Shown in pieces: positions 34,410-41,729 of a DNA stretch of 64,000 nucleotides. The first letter of the stretch is position 1, and each line of letters opens with the position of its first letter. The DNA comes from Branchiibius hedensis (GTDB lineage Bacteria; Actinomycetota; Actinomycetes; Actinomycetales; Dermatophilaceae), in NCBI RefSeq assembly GCF_900108585.1, contig NZ_UESZ01000001.1:2728001-2792000 (forward strand). Direction: 5' to 3'. The notes below the pieces were generated by a model that saw only the letters and a list, made by a program, of their open reading frames with translations, made no database searches and was not told the DNA's origin. Made by a program: the position numbers and the translations under genes.

Positions 34410-35543
34410 GTGCCCGTCGAACGCCTCTTGGATGACGACGCGGCGGACCTGGTTGCGCTGACCCGGGACATCGCGGCCAAGGAGTTGGCGCCGTACGTCG
34501 ATGAGGCCGAGCGGGAGGCGACGTTTCCTCGCGAGCGGTTCCGGACGTTGGGGCGTGCGGGCCTGTTGGGCTTGCCCTATCCGGAGGAGTTCGGCGGTGG
34601 CGGCCAGCCGTACGAGGTGTACCTGCAGGTGGTGGAGGAGATTGCCACGGCGTGGGCGGCGGTCGGGGTCGGCGTCAGTGTGCACGCGCTCAGTTGCTTC
34701 GGCCTCTTCCACGCGGGAACCGAAGACCAGAAGCAGCGTTGGTTGCCCGACATGCTGGGTGGCGAATTGCTCGGCGCCTATTGCCTTTCCGAAGCTCACG
34801 CCGGCTCCGACCCGGCGGCGATGCGCACGACCGCACGTCGTGAGGGCGACGACTACGTCATCAACGGCGCGAAGGCGTGGACGACGCACGGCGGCGAGGC
34901 CGACTACTACAAGGTGATGGCCCGCGCAGACGAGGGCATCACCTGCTTCCTGGTTCCTGCGTCGGCTGAGGGTCTGGTTGCCGACCCGCCGGAGAAGAAG
35001 ATGGGCCTGATGAGTTCGACGACCGCGACGATGCGGTTCGAGCAGGTGCGGGTGCCGGTCGAGCGGCGACTCGGCGCTGAGGGACAGGGGCTGTCGATCG
35101 CCCTCGCTGGGCTGGACAGCGGGCGGCTCGGGATCGCCGCTGTCGCAACGGGTGTCGCGCAGGCGGCGCTCGACGTGGCCGTCGCCTACGCCAAGGATCG
35201 TGCGGCGTTCGGTGTGCCGATCATCGACCATCAAGGACTCTCGTTCCTGCTCGCGGACATGGCGGCGGCCGTCGAATCGGCCCGCGCGACGTACCTTTTC
35301 GCTGCCCGCCTGCGTGACGCGGGTCGGCCGTTCTCCCGCCAGGCGTCGATCGCCAAGCTGGTCGCGACGGACAACGCGATGCGGGTCACGACGGATGCGG
35401 TCCAGGTGCTCGGGGGTGCGGGCTACACCAAGGACTTCCCGGTCGAGCGCTTCATGCGCGAGACCAAGGTGATGCAGATTTTCGAAGGAACCAACCAGAT
35501 CCAGCGCCTGGTGATCGGGCGCGACCTCAAGAAGAAGGGCTGA
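34410..35543 (+). CDS. Acyl-CoA dehydrogenase
   Basis: 377 residues, FAD-dependent. PYPEEFGGGGQPYEVYLQV, CLSEAHAGSDPAAMRTTAR and AWTTHGGEADYYKVMA are the FAD/substrate sites, with LGGAGYTKDFPVERFMRE and IFEGTNQIQR carrying the general base region. The start is GTG 34410 with GGAGG at 34401. It is under the TetR operator and followed at 2 bases by the SDR: oxidation of an acyl-CoA, then of a 3-hydroxyacyl-CoA. Confidence 0.85.
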   Translation: MPVERLLDDDAADLVALTRDIAAKELAPYVDEAEREATFPRERFRTLGRAGLLGLPYPEEFGGGGQPYEVYLQVVEEIATAWAAVGVGVSVHALSCFGLFHAGTEDQKQRWLPDMLGGELLGAYCLSEAHAGSDPAAMRTTARREGDDYVINGAKAWTTHGGEADYYKVMARADEGITCFLVPASAEGLVADPPEKKMGLMSSTTATMRFEQVRVPVERRLGAEGQGLSIALAGLDSGRLGIAAVATGVAQAALDVAVAYAKDRAAFGVPIIDHQGLSFLLADMAAAVESARATYLFAARLRDAGRPFSRQASIAKLVATDNAMRVTTDAVQVLGGAGYTKDFPVERFMRETKVMQIFEGTNQIQRLVIGRDLKKKG

Positions 35544-35545
35544 GC

Positions 35546-36301
35546 ATGGAGCTTCAAGGTACGTCGGCAATCGTGTCCGGTGGCGCATCCGGACTGGGCG
35601 CGGCGACCGCCGCCGCTCTGGCCGCACGGGGGGCCGCGGTCTTTGCGCTCGACCTGGCGCCGTCCATTGAGAAGGCTTCGCCGGCATCGGGCGTGACCCT
35701 TCTCGAGGCCGACGTGACGAACCCGGAGCAGGTGCGACAGGTGATCGCCTCGGCTGCTGAGTTCGCGCCACTGCGGACGGCCGTCTCGTGCGCCGGCATC
35801 GGGCCGCCGAAGCGGATCCTCAACCGGGAGGGTGTAGCCGACCTAGACCTGTTCTCCCGGATCGTCACTATCAACCTGGTGGGCACCTACACCGTCCTTG
35901 CTCTTGCGGCAGAGGCGATTTCAAAGACTGCTGAGCTCGAGCACGGCCAGCGCGGCGTCATCGTCAACACCGCGTCGGTTGCCGCGTTCGAAGGTCAGAT
36001 CGGGCAGGTCGCCTACTCCGCCTCCAAGGGCGGCGTGGTCGGGCTGACGCTGCCGGCCGCGCGGGATCTGGCGCAGTACGGCATCCGGGTCAACACTATT
36101 GCCCCCGGGATCATCGACACTCCCCTGCTCGCGAGTCTCGGCGAAGAGGTGCGCTCATCACTCGCGGCCAACGTGCCCTTCCCGCACCGCCTCGGCCAGC
36201 CCGAGGAGTACGCCCGCCTGGTGACGATGATCGTCGAGCACGACTACCTCAACGGCGAGACGATCCGGATGGACGGCGCGCTGCGGATGGCGCCACGCTG
36301 A
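35546..36301 (+). CDS. SDR 3-hydroxyacyl-CoA dehydrogenase (HSD10-like)
   Basis: 251 residues. SGGASGLGAATAAALAARG binds NAD, Asp after strand 2 (FALDLAPS) favours NAD(H), and the active site has NTASVAAFEGQIGQVAYSASK. The C-terminus (MDGALRMAPR) and length match type-2 3-hydroxyacyl-CoA dehydrogenase. Co-transcribed with the acyl-CoA dehydrogenase. Confidence 0.8.
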   Translation: MELQGTSAIVSGGASGLGAATAAALAARGAAVFALDLAPSIEKASPASGVTLLEADVTNPEQVRQVIASAAEFAPLRTAVSCAGIGPPKRILNREGVADLDLFSRIVTINLVGTYTVLALAAEAISKTAELEHGQRGVIVNTASVAAFEGQIGQVAYSASKGGVVGLTLPAARDLAQYGIRVNTIAPGIIDTPLLASLGEEVRSSLAANVPFPHRLGQPEEYARLVTMIVEHDYLNGETIRMDGALRMAPR

Positions 36302-36314
36302 TCGAGGCGAAGCA

Positions 36315-37019
36315 ATGAGTGCGGTGGATGACGCTCGCGCGGTGTTGCGAGGGCTGTCCGGAAGCGAGCGACTCGCCTACCTGCGCACACACTCAGGACT
36401 GCCCGGCCCGCGTGCAAACCTCACCCTCGCAGCGGCATTCGCGGAAGTGGCCCGCGATGACGAGGTGCGATCGTTGCTTACCAGCGATGAGGAGTATCTG
36501 CGGTTCTGCGGCACCGTCGCACTGGGCCCATGCCTCGCTGAAGCCCCCTCACCCGAGGTGCTCGCCCAACTGCGCAGCGACGCCACCGATGACCGCTGGC
36601 GCATCCGCGAAGGGGTCGCGATAGCCCTGCAACGAGTAGGCGATGACGACCCCGATCGGCTGCGCTCGATTGTCCTGGATTGGGCATTCGACCCCGATCC
36701 CCTGGTCCTGCGCGCGGCGGCTGCCGCTATTTGCGAGCCGCGGTTGATCACCGATCCCGCGGGTGCCGCCGTTGCGCTCGAGGTGTGCCGACGGGCGACC
36801 GCAACTGTGGCATCGTGGCCGGCAACCCAGCGCCGCGATCCGAAGCTGCGGGTGTTGCGCCAGGGACTGGGCTATTGCTGGAGCGTGGCCGTAGCGGCTG
36901 ACCCTCAGCAGGGGTTGCCTGCGTTCGCGCAGTTGGAGCAGCAGGCCGCCACCGACGCAGACGTGGCGTGGATCGTGCGGGAGAACCGCCGCAAAAAGCG
37001 GCTGGCCCGATTGTTGTAG
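36315..37019 (+). CDS. Helical-repeat (HEAT-like) protein
   Basis: 234 residues, almost all helical, with repeats of the type LRSDATDDRWRIREGVAIAL then VLDWAFDPDPLVLRAAAAAI, as in HEAT/PBS lyase repeats and DNA alkylation-repair-like proteins. No enzymatic motif. The N-terminal 40 residues and the basic end (ENRRKKRLARLL) suggest a nucleic-acid or protein interaction, inferred. It follows the SDR by 13 bases and may be part of the same transcript. Confidence 0.55.
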   Translation: MSAVDDARAVLRGLSGSERLAYLRTHSGLPGPRANLTLAAAFAEVARDDEVRSLLTSDEEYLRFCGTVALGPCLAEAPSPEVLAQLRSDATDDRWRIREGVAIALQRVGDDDPDRLRSIVLDWAFDPDPLVLRAAAAAICEPRLITDPAGAAVALEVCRRATATVASWPATQRRDPKLRVLRQGLGYCWSVAVAADPQQGLPAFAQLEQQAATDADVAWIVRENRRKKRLARLL

Positions 37020-37023
37020 GCAA

Positions 37024-37521
37024 TCAGGACGTCAGGGAACCTAGGACCATGACGGGGATGCGCCGCCCACCGGTGCGATCGGCGTACTTTGCCCGGGGCG
37101 GGTAGGTCTCGAGATCCAACTGCCACAGACGTTCTCGTTCGTCGCCTGTCGCCTCGTAGGCGACCACCGGGACCGATTCGCCGGCGTGCGTGACGGTGCA
37201 TTCGGGGTGGGCGCGCAGGTTGTAGTACCAGGCCGGGTTCTGGTGCTGGCCGAAGTTGGAGGCCAGGACCACCAGCCGATCCCCATCGGGTACGGCGACG
37301 AGCGGCATCGTGCGCGGCCGACCGGACCGTGCACCGATGGTGGTCAGCTCGATGATGGGCAGTCCGGTGAGGAGGCCTGTGACGGAGGTCTTGCCGCCGG
37401 TGCGCTTCAGCAGCGGGTTGTCGACACGGTACAGGACGCGGGCGAAAACCCAGGCCATTGGCTTGATTCCGCCAAGTTGCCGGCAGGCCTTCTGTACCGC
37501 GTTAGCCTCGTCGAAACGCAT
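37024..37521 (-). CDS. Deazaflavin (F420)-dependent nitroreductase family (Ddn-like)
   Basis: 165 residues from ATG 37521 (TTG at 37551 adds ten). Split-barrel Ddn fold: IIELTTIGARSGRPRTMPLVAVPDGDRL, ASNFGQHQNPAWYYNLRAHPE, VAYEATGDERERLW. It binds F420 in this family and reduces quinones or nitro compounds. An F420-type enzyme supports an actinobacterial origin. Divergent from the DUF2500-like gene with 46 bases between starts. Confidence 0.78.
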   Translation of the reverse strand: MRFDEANAVQKACRQLGGIKPMAWVFARVLYRVDNPLLKRTGGKTSVTGLLTGLPIIELTTIGARSGRPRTMPLVAVPDGDRLVVLASNFGQHQNPAWYYNLRAHPECTVTHAGESVPVVAYEATGDERERLWQLDLETYPPRAKYADRTGGRRIPVMVLGSLTS

Positions 37522-37567
37522 CTGCTCACGGTAGACCGATCGCGATGCCAACGGGACAGGGAACTAG

Positions 37568-38059
37568 ATGAACAACACCGGCCTGCCGACCGACCCGGTC
37601 GCTACCTTCGGCTCGCCGCTTGACCCGAGCACCGATTCCTTCGGTGGTTTCGGCATCCCCGGATGGTTCGCCGCGGTCTTCGCCTTGATCGCTGCGTGCA
37701 TCGTCGTGGTGGTCGTGCTTATGGTGATTCGGGGCGTCAAGGAAGCGTCCGCCCCACGCATCATCGGGCAAGGTCGCGTTGTCGCCAAACGGATGCGGGT
37801 CAGCGGCGGCAGCTCCGGCACCGTCGTGGGCGGCGGGATGCCGATCGGCGGGGTCGCGGGTGGTCCGGTCACGACCGGCATGACGGTAGGCGGCACCAGC
37901 GCGTCGACGTGGTACTACGTGACGATTGAGGATCAGTCCGGCGGACGCAAGGAGTGGCATGTCTCGGGCCAGATGTATGGCCTTGTGGCTGAGGGCGATT
38001 GGGGCCGGACGGTGACCAAGGGCACCCGGCTGATCGAGTTCGACCGCAGCGCCCGCTGA
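37568..38059 (+). CDS. DUF2500-like membrane protein
   Basis: 163 residues. One TM helix (WFAAVFALIAACIVVVVVLMVI, residues 32-54), then a beta domain with GQGRVVAKRMRVSG, a Gly-rich insert and TWYYVTIEDQSGGRKEW, YGLVAEGDWGRTVTKGTRLIEF, which is the DUF2500 pattern. Function unknown. The N-terminus of about 30 residues is Pro/Ser-rich and probably extracellular or disordered. Confidence 0.62.
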   Translation: MNNTGLPTDPVATFGSPLDPSTDSFGGFGIPGWFAAVFALIAACIVVVVVLMVIRGVKEASAPRIIGQGRVVAKRMRVSGGSSGTVVGGGMPIGGVAGGPVTTGMTVGGTSASTWYYVTIEDQSGGRKEWHVSGQMYGLVAEGDWGRTVTKGTRLIEFDRSAR

Positions 38060-38186
38060 GCGGCTGGCCAACCTGCGGTCCCGACGCGTCGGATCGGTGA
38101 CGCGGTAGGACCTCTCAGCCGCGGGTTGCTCGGTGCGTTGGTACCCGAGCCTGGGCCGACACGCTTGCTTGAATGCGATTCCGAAC

Positions 38187-38212
38187 TGTATCAATGTGTA
38201 CACATTGATACA
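38187..38212. promoter_or_regulatory. Perfect 26-bp palindrome before phd-like antitoxin
   Basis: TGTATCAATGTGT followed directly by its exact complement, ending 13 bases before the ATG at 38226. A likely operator for the antitoxin it precedes (Phd/YefM proteins autoregulate). Confidence 0.7.
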
Positions 38213-38225
38213 CAGAGGGAGAGCC

Positions 38226-38477
38226 ATGGTTGCGACGGTAGGGATCCGGGAGTTCAGGGCAGGGTTGGCGGAATACATTGACTCGGCCGAGCCAGTGGCG
38301 GTGACCCGTCATGGTCAGACGGTCGGGTGGTTCATCCCGACCCCGGTGGATCGTGAGGCTGAAGCCGCTTCGTTGCGGTCGGCGGCGGCGAAGCTGGATG
38401 CGATGCTGTCCGAGCGCGGTGTGGACCCGGACGAGGTGGTCGCGGACTTCAAGGCTGCCCGCCGCTCGTGCCGCTGA
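38226..38477 (+). CDS. Phd/YefM-family antitoxin, orphan
   Basis: 83 residues starting VATVGIREFRAGLAEYIDSA, the N-terminal DNA-binding part of Phd-type antitoxins. A GGGAGAGCC ribosome site precedes the ATG. The C-terminal residues (LDAMLSERGVDPDEVVADFKAARR) form the toxin-binding region. No PIN or other toxin follows: the next 67 bases hold no frame of toxin-like size, and the next gene is unrelated in appearance. It is orphaned, or its toxin is elsewhere. Confidence 0.75.
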   Translation: MVATVGIREFRAGLAEYIDSAEPVAVTRHGQTVGWFIPTPVDREAEAASLRSAAAKLDAMLSERGVDPDEVVADFKAARRSCR

Positions 38478-38544
38478 CAAAGGCGTTCGACCTCGGAGTC
38501 AAATTCCTGCCGAGGTCAGTGCTTCCAACTGACAGGATGCTGAC

Positions 38545-38997
38545 GTGTCAGTAGACCGTGAGGGCCTTGTCGAGATCGCTGAGCAGTGCGTGGGATTGGT
38601 CGCTGAGCAGTTCGACGAGAGGCTTGACTGGACCGTTGAGAGCCTCCCCCGGCTAGACGAAGTTTGCGCGCGTCTGCTTGCTGATGGCCCCCTCTCCGAG
38701 GAGCGCCTCGACCTGTGGTGGACGCTGATCGGCGCCTATGTCGGGGAGGTGACGATCCGCGAGTACGGCGGCGACTGGATTGAACACGAGCAAGCGGGCG
38801 GCGCGTACGCCATCCGTGTCCTTGGCATGACCGGGTTCCCGTTTACAACGACTGCTCGGGTGCTGCAGGGCGAGGATTTCAAGAGTCTGGCCTCGTTCGC
38901 ACATTCCGTCCCGGCTATCGCCGCACGCTCTACCACGGCCGAGCAGGCCCGCTCGACGCGAGGGCGTCGCTGGCGCTGGTCACGCAAGCTCCGTTAG
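38545..38997 (+). CDS. Hypothetical protein
   Basis: 150 residues from GTG 38545. Mostly helical and acidic (DREGLVEIAEQCVGLVAEQFDERL), a central DLWWTLIGAYVGEVTIREYGGDW and a basic Arg-rich tail (RGRRWRWSRKLR). No domain recognised. It sits between two antitoxin systems, so an immunity or defence role is possible but not shown. Confidence 0.5.
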   Translation: MSVDREGLVEIAEQCVGLVAEQFDERLDWTVESLPRLDEVCARLLADGPLSEERLDLWWTLIGAYVGEVTIREYGGDWIEHEQAGGAYAIRVLGMTGFPFTTTARVLQGEDFKSLASFAHSVPAIAARSTTAEQARSTRGRRWRWSRKLR

Positions 38998-39051
38998 CTC
39001 ACGAGCACGGACGCGTCCGATCGGTGGCGCGGTTGGTAACCTGAGAATGGC

Positions 39052-39076
39052 GGATAGCGTACGTGATAGCGTACGC
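39052..39076. promoter_or_regulatory. Tandem CGTACG operator before yefM
   Basis: GATAGCGTACGTGATAGCGT then ACGC: two copies of GATAGCGTACG, each with the self-complementary CGTACG core, directly before the ribosome site. Typical of an autoregulated YefM-YoeB operator. Confidence 0.55.
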
Positions 39077-39097
39077 TTTGGTCAGGAGGTGATCACC

Positions 39098-39340
39098 TTG
39101 ACAGCCGTGAGCGCGACCAACGCACGAGCGAATCTCTACCGTTTGATCGACCAGGTGAACGAGAACTCTGAGCCATTGACTATTACCGGGCAGCGCGGAA
39201 ACGCCGTCCTGATCAGCGAGTCCGACTGGCACGCCATCCAAGAGACCTTGGCCCTGGAGTCCGTGCCCGGGATGGCAGAGTCCATCCGTCGAGCCCGCGA
39301 AGACGGAATCGACGCCGGTTCGACCGAACTCGACTGGTGA
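39098..39340 (+). CDS. yefM: YefM-family antitoxin
   Basis: 80 residues from TTG 39098. This start was preferred because AGGAGGTGAT lies 7 bases before it and the family begins with T/SAVSATNARANLYRLIDQV. It binds DNA and neutralises YoeB. ITGQRGNAVLISESDW is the usual middle and the acidic end binds the toxin. The stop overlaps the toxin start by 4 bases. Confidence 0.85.
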   Translation: MTAVSATNARANLYRLIDQVNENSEPLTITGQRGNAVLISESDWHAIQETLALESVPGMAESIRRAREDGIDAGSTELDW

Positions 39341-39609
39341 ACACGCAGGACTGGACACTGGTCTACTCGCGCGCCGCGCAGAAGGACGCCAAGAAACTGG
39401 CGGCTTCCGGGCTGAAACCGAAGGCGCAGCAACTGCTGGACGTCCTGCGGGAGGATCCGTTTGCCACGACCCCGCGCTACGAGAAGCTGGTTGGCGATCT
39501 GGCGGGCTGCTACTCCAGGCGTATCAACATCCAGCACCGAATGGTCTACGAGATCCTGCCCGACGAGCGGACCGTCCACATCCTGCGCATGTGGACGCAC
39601 TACGAATAG
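39337..39609 (+). CDS. yoeB: Txe/YoeB toxin (ribosome-dependent RNase)
   Basis: 90 residues with the YoeB fold: WTLVYSRAAQKDAKKLAASG, PRYEKLVGDLAGCYSRRIN, QHRMVYEI and the C-terminal HILRMWTHYE. Glu/Arg/His/Tyr catalytic residues at the expected places. It cleaves mRNA at the ribosomal A site. GTG start inside the antitoxin's end. Its stop lies two bases before a remnant of an IS256 end. Confidence 0.87.
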   Translation: MNTQDWTLVYSRAAQKDAKKLAASGLKPKAQQLLDVLREDPFATTPRYEKLVGDLAGCYSRRINIQHRMVYEILPDERTVHILRMWTHYE

Positions 39610-39611
39610 CC

Positions 39612-39658
39612 GAAGCCAACGACGTCACGCCAAGCCAGTTACACAAAGTGACGGACAC
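39612..39658 (-). mobile_element. Remnant of an IS256-family right end
   Basis: GACGTCACGCCAAGCCA and TTACACAAAGT in 39621-39649 match the right end of the two IS256 copies here (for example 46621-46650), with a few changes in the outermost bases. No transposase is attached. It abuts the yoeB stop, so a third element was once here, or the end was captured by recombination. Confidence 0.65.
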
Positions 39659-39825
39659 GCTATGACGAGGAGGACCGAGCGCTAAAGATGACCGCTCATG
39701 GAGGCCTGTTCGCGAAACTCGCTGACCTCGCCGTTCGGCACCGGCCCGCGGGACTGATCCCATCGAAGTCCGCTAGGCATCCCATTACGGGCCCTGCGTT
39801 TTCCCGCTCATGGCTCCTCTCTATG

Positions 39826-41013
39826 TCAAGACGCTGCGGGGAGGGGCCTCGTAGGGTGGGTGGTGGCGGGTCCGGGAAGTGGCTTGTCCGAAGAGCCGGT
39901 GGTGGGTTGTGAGCCGGTCGCGCTGGAGTCAGAGTCGTCACCTGGTTGCCCTCCCGGGCCCGTCGTCGCCGGCTGGGTCAGGTCGGTCAGCATGGTGCGG
40001 TAGACGATGTCGGACAGTCGCCGTTTGAGGCAGCGCATCGCTTCCATGGAGGATTTCCCGTCGGCTTTCTTGCGGTCGTAGTACGCCCGGCCTTGGGTGG
40101 GGTTGCGTAGTTGGACGGTGGCCATGGTGTGGAGCACCCGGTTGATCTGACGGTTCCCGCCGCGGGACAGGCGGTGCCGGACGGTGTCGCCGGAGGAGGC
40201 GTCGATGGGTGCGGTGCCGGTCCAGGACGCGAAGTGGTTGTGGTCGGGGAAGCGGGTGATGTCTTCGACTTCGACCAGCAGCATCGCTGCCCCGGTGGGC
40301 CCGATGCCGTGCAGCTCGGTCAGGTGGGTGCCGGTTTCGGCCAACGCGGCGAGGAGGTCTTTGTCGGCTTGTTTGGTGCGGGTGTAGACCTTCTCCAGGT
40401 CGGTGATCAACTCCATGGCCAGCTGTTTACGGGCTTTGCCGGCGGGGTCTTTGGGGCGCACCGGGGACAGCAGTGTGCGGGCTTGGCGGGCGGACAGGTA
40501 GATCTTCGCCCCGCCCGGGATCAGTTCCAGCAGTAGGCGATGCACTTGGGAGATCTTGCGGGTGTGTTCTTCTCCGAGCATCCGGCGCCGATCGACCAGC
40601 ACCCGCAACAACTCGATCTGCTCGTTGCTGACCACGGGGCGTAGCCCGGTGACGCGGACCCCGATCAGGGCGATGGAGTGCGCGTCGGTGTCATCGGTCT
40701 TGCGTCCGTTGCCGGCGGTCAGCAACCGCACCCGGTAGGACAGTTTCGCCGGGACATCCACCACGGTCTCGCCGGCGGCGACCAGTCGGGCGGCGACGTG
40801 CCGGCCGATCCCGGCGCACCCTTCGATCGCCCACACCCGATCCGGGTAGGAAGCAACGTGGGTCAGCATGCGGGTGAAACCGTCACTGTCGGTGTCGAAC
40901 CGGCCACCATCCAACACTTGCTCGCCGGCGTTCATCACTTCGATGGTGACCGAGCGTTTGTGCGGGTCCATCCCGATCACCACCGCGCCCGGTGGGGGTG
41001 AGCTGTTCTGCAT
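39826..41013 (-). CDS. IS110-family transposase
   Basis: 395 residues. N-terminal DEDD RuvC-like domain (VVIGMDPHKRSVTIEV; AGNGRKTDDTDAHSIAL) and C-terminal Tnp domain (ELHGIGPTGAAMLLVEVED, FASWTGTAPIDASSGDTVRH, RLSRGGNRQINRVLHTMA, with the catalytic Ser). ATG 41013 was chosen; longer frames upstream are noncoding-like. The tail is Pro/Thr/Ser-rich. The upstream gap is where IS110-group elements encode a bridge RNA. Ends of the element are not defined. Confidence 0.85.
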   Translation of the reverse strand: MQNSSPPPGAVVIGMDPHKRSVTIEVMNAGEQVLDGGRFDTDSDGFTRMLTHVASYPDRVWAIEGCAGIGRHVAARLVAAGETVVDVPAKLSYRVRLLTAGNGRKTDDTDAHSIALIGVRVTGLRPVVSNEQIELLRVLVDRRRMLGEEHTRKISQVHRLLLELIPGGAKIYLSARQARTLLSPVRPKDPAGKARKQLAMELITDLEKVYTRTKQADKDLLAALAETGTHLTELHGIGPTGAAMLLVEVEDITRFPDHNHFASWTGTAPIDASSGDTVRHRLSRGGNRQINRVLHTMATVQLRNPTQGRAYYDRKKADGKSSMEAMRCLKRRLSDIVYRTMLTDLTQPATTGPGGQPGDDSDSSATGSQPTTGSSDKPLPGPATTHPTRPLPAAS

Positions 41014-41288
41014 CGTTGTTGCTCCCGTTCTCGAGTACCGGATCGGTGGTCGAGCGCAGGAGGGCATTGCTACTTCCGGCAGCGCATTCCTCTCTTGAGC
41101 CTCTCCCGGCCCTGGCGGTGCCCGGGGATGCGCAGGCCAAATGAGAGCCACACCACAACGGTGAGCAGCCGAAAAGAGAGCGACAACCCCGGACACCTGA
41201 ATCCTGCTCCGGCCAGAGCAGGACCTACCCCAGATTCTCTAAGTAGCCGCTGGGAGGACGGCTACGCTCGTCCGGTCGTGCCGCGATC
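41014..41288. other. Noncoding left flank of IS110 transposase
   Basis: 275 bases with no convincing gene. On the minus strand this is the upstream part of the IS110 element where group members encode the guide (bridge) RNA. I see short GC-rich stems (CCCGG/CCGGG near 41110-41125) but cannot fold it reliably. Confidence 0.35.
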
Positions 41289-41318
41289 GGAGCCGGTGAC
41301 AAGAGTCGAACCCGTCAC
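41289..41318 (-). repeat. Partial tRNA 3' end (candidate attachment site)
   Basis: Thirty bases starting GGAGCCGGTGACAAGAG match 26 of 30 positions with the 3' end of the tRNA-Thr gene at 46890-46919, same strand: T-arm with GGTTCGA, acceptor 3' strand and CC. No other tRNA parts follow. Such fragments mark the far end of a tRNA-integrated element. Confidence 0.55.
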
Positions 41319-41729
41319 CGAGACTGCCTGATGCCGTTCTGATCTGCCGCAATACCACTCATGCGGGCCTCCGTGCCCTTCGCGTGCCCTACGGGACCAG
41401 TCCCCACAGCACGTGTCCGAGAGCGGGCCCAGGTCACCTCGGGATTCATGGCAGTCGCACATCACCGATGGCTCCCTCAAATGAAGCGGCCAGGCTGGCG
41501 ATCCCCTCGACGAGGCGGTAGCCCACGAACGGCCCCAGCGTGCGTGTCGTCGTCATTCGCGTCGTCGATGGACCCGCCGTCAACCAACTTCAGAAACGCG
41601 ACACTAGGTAGCCCAACGTGAGGACTTTGCGCGCTTGCCAAATAAAATGTCGGAATCCTTGAATGCGATCGTCTTGCTCGCTCTCTACTCTGATTTCTCG
41701 AATGAATTTTTATTTGTAGAATCGCCTAA
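41319..41729. other. Stretch without a gene
   Basis: No convincing coding frame. 41636-41729 is distinctly AT-rich (AATAAAATG, TTTTTATTTGTAG), unlike the rest of the window. GCCTAA just before the IS1634 end is a possible target-site copy. Confidence 0.5.

Noticed and set aside
33780-35771. 663-residue frame on the minus strand
   Set aside because: Only its C-terminal 189 residues are TetR; the rest is antisense to the acyl-CoA dehydrogenase.
38478-38544. Toxin gene after the orphan antitoxin
   Set aside because: The only frame is about 28 residues long with no toxin motif.
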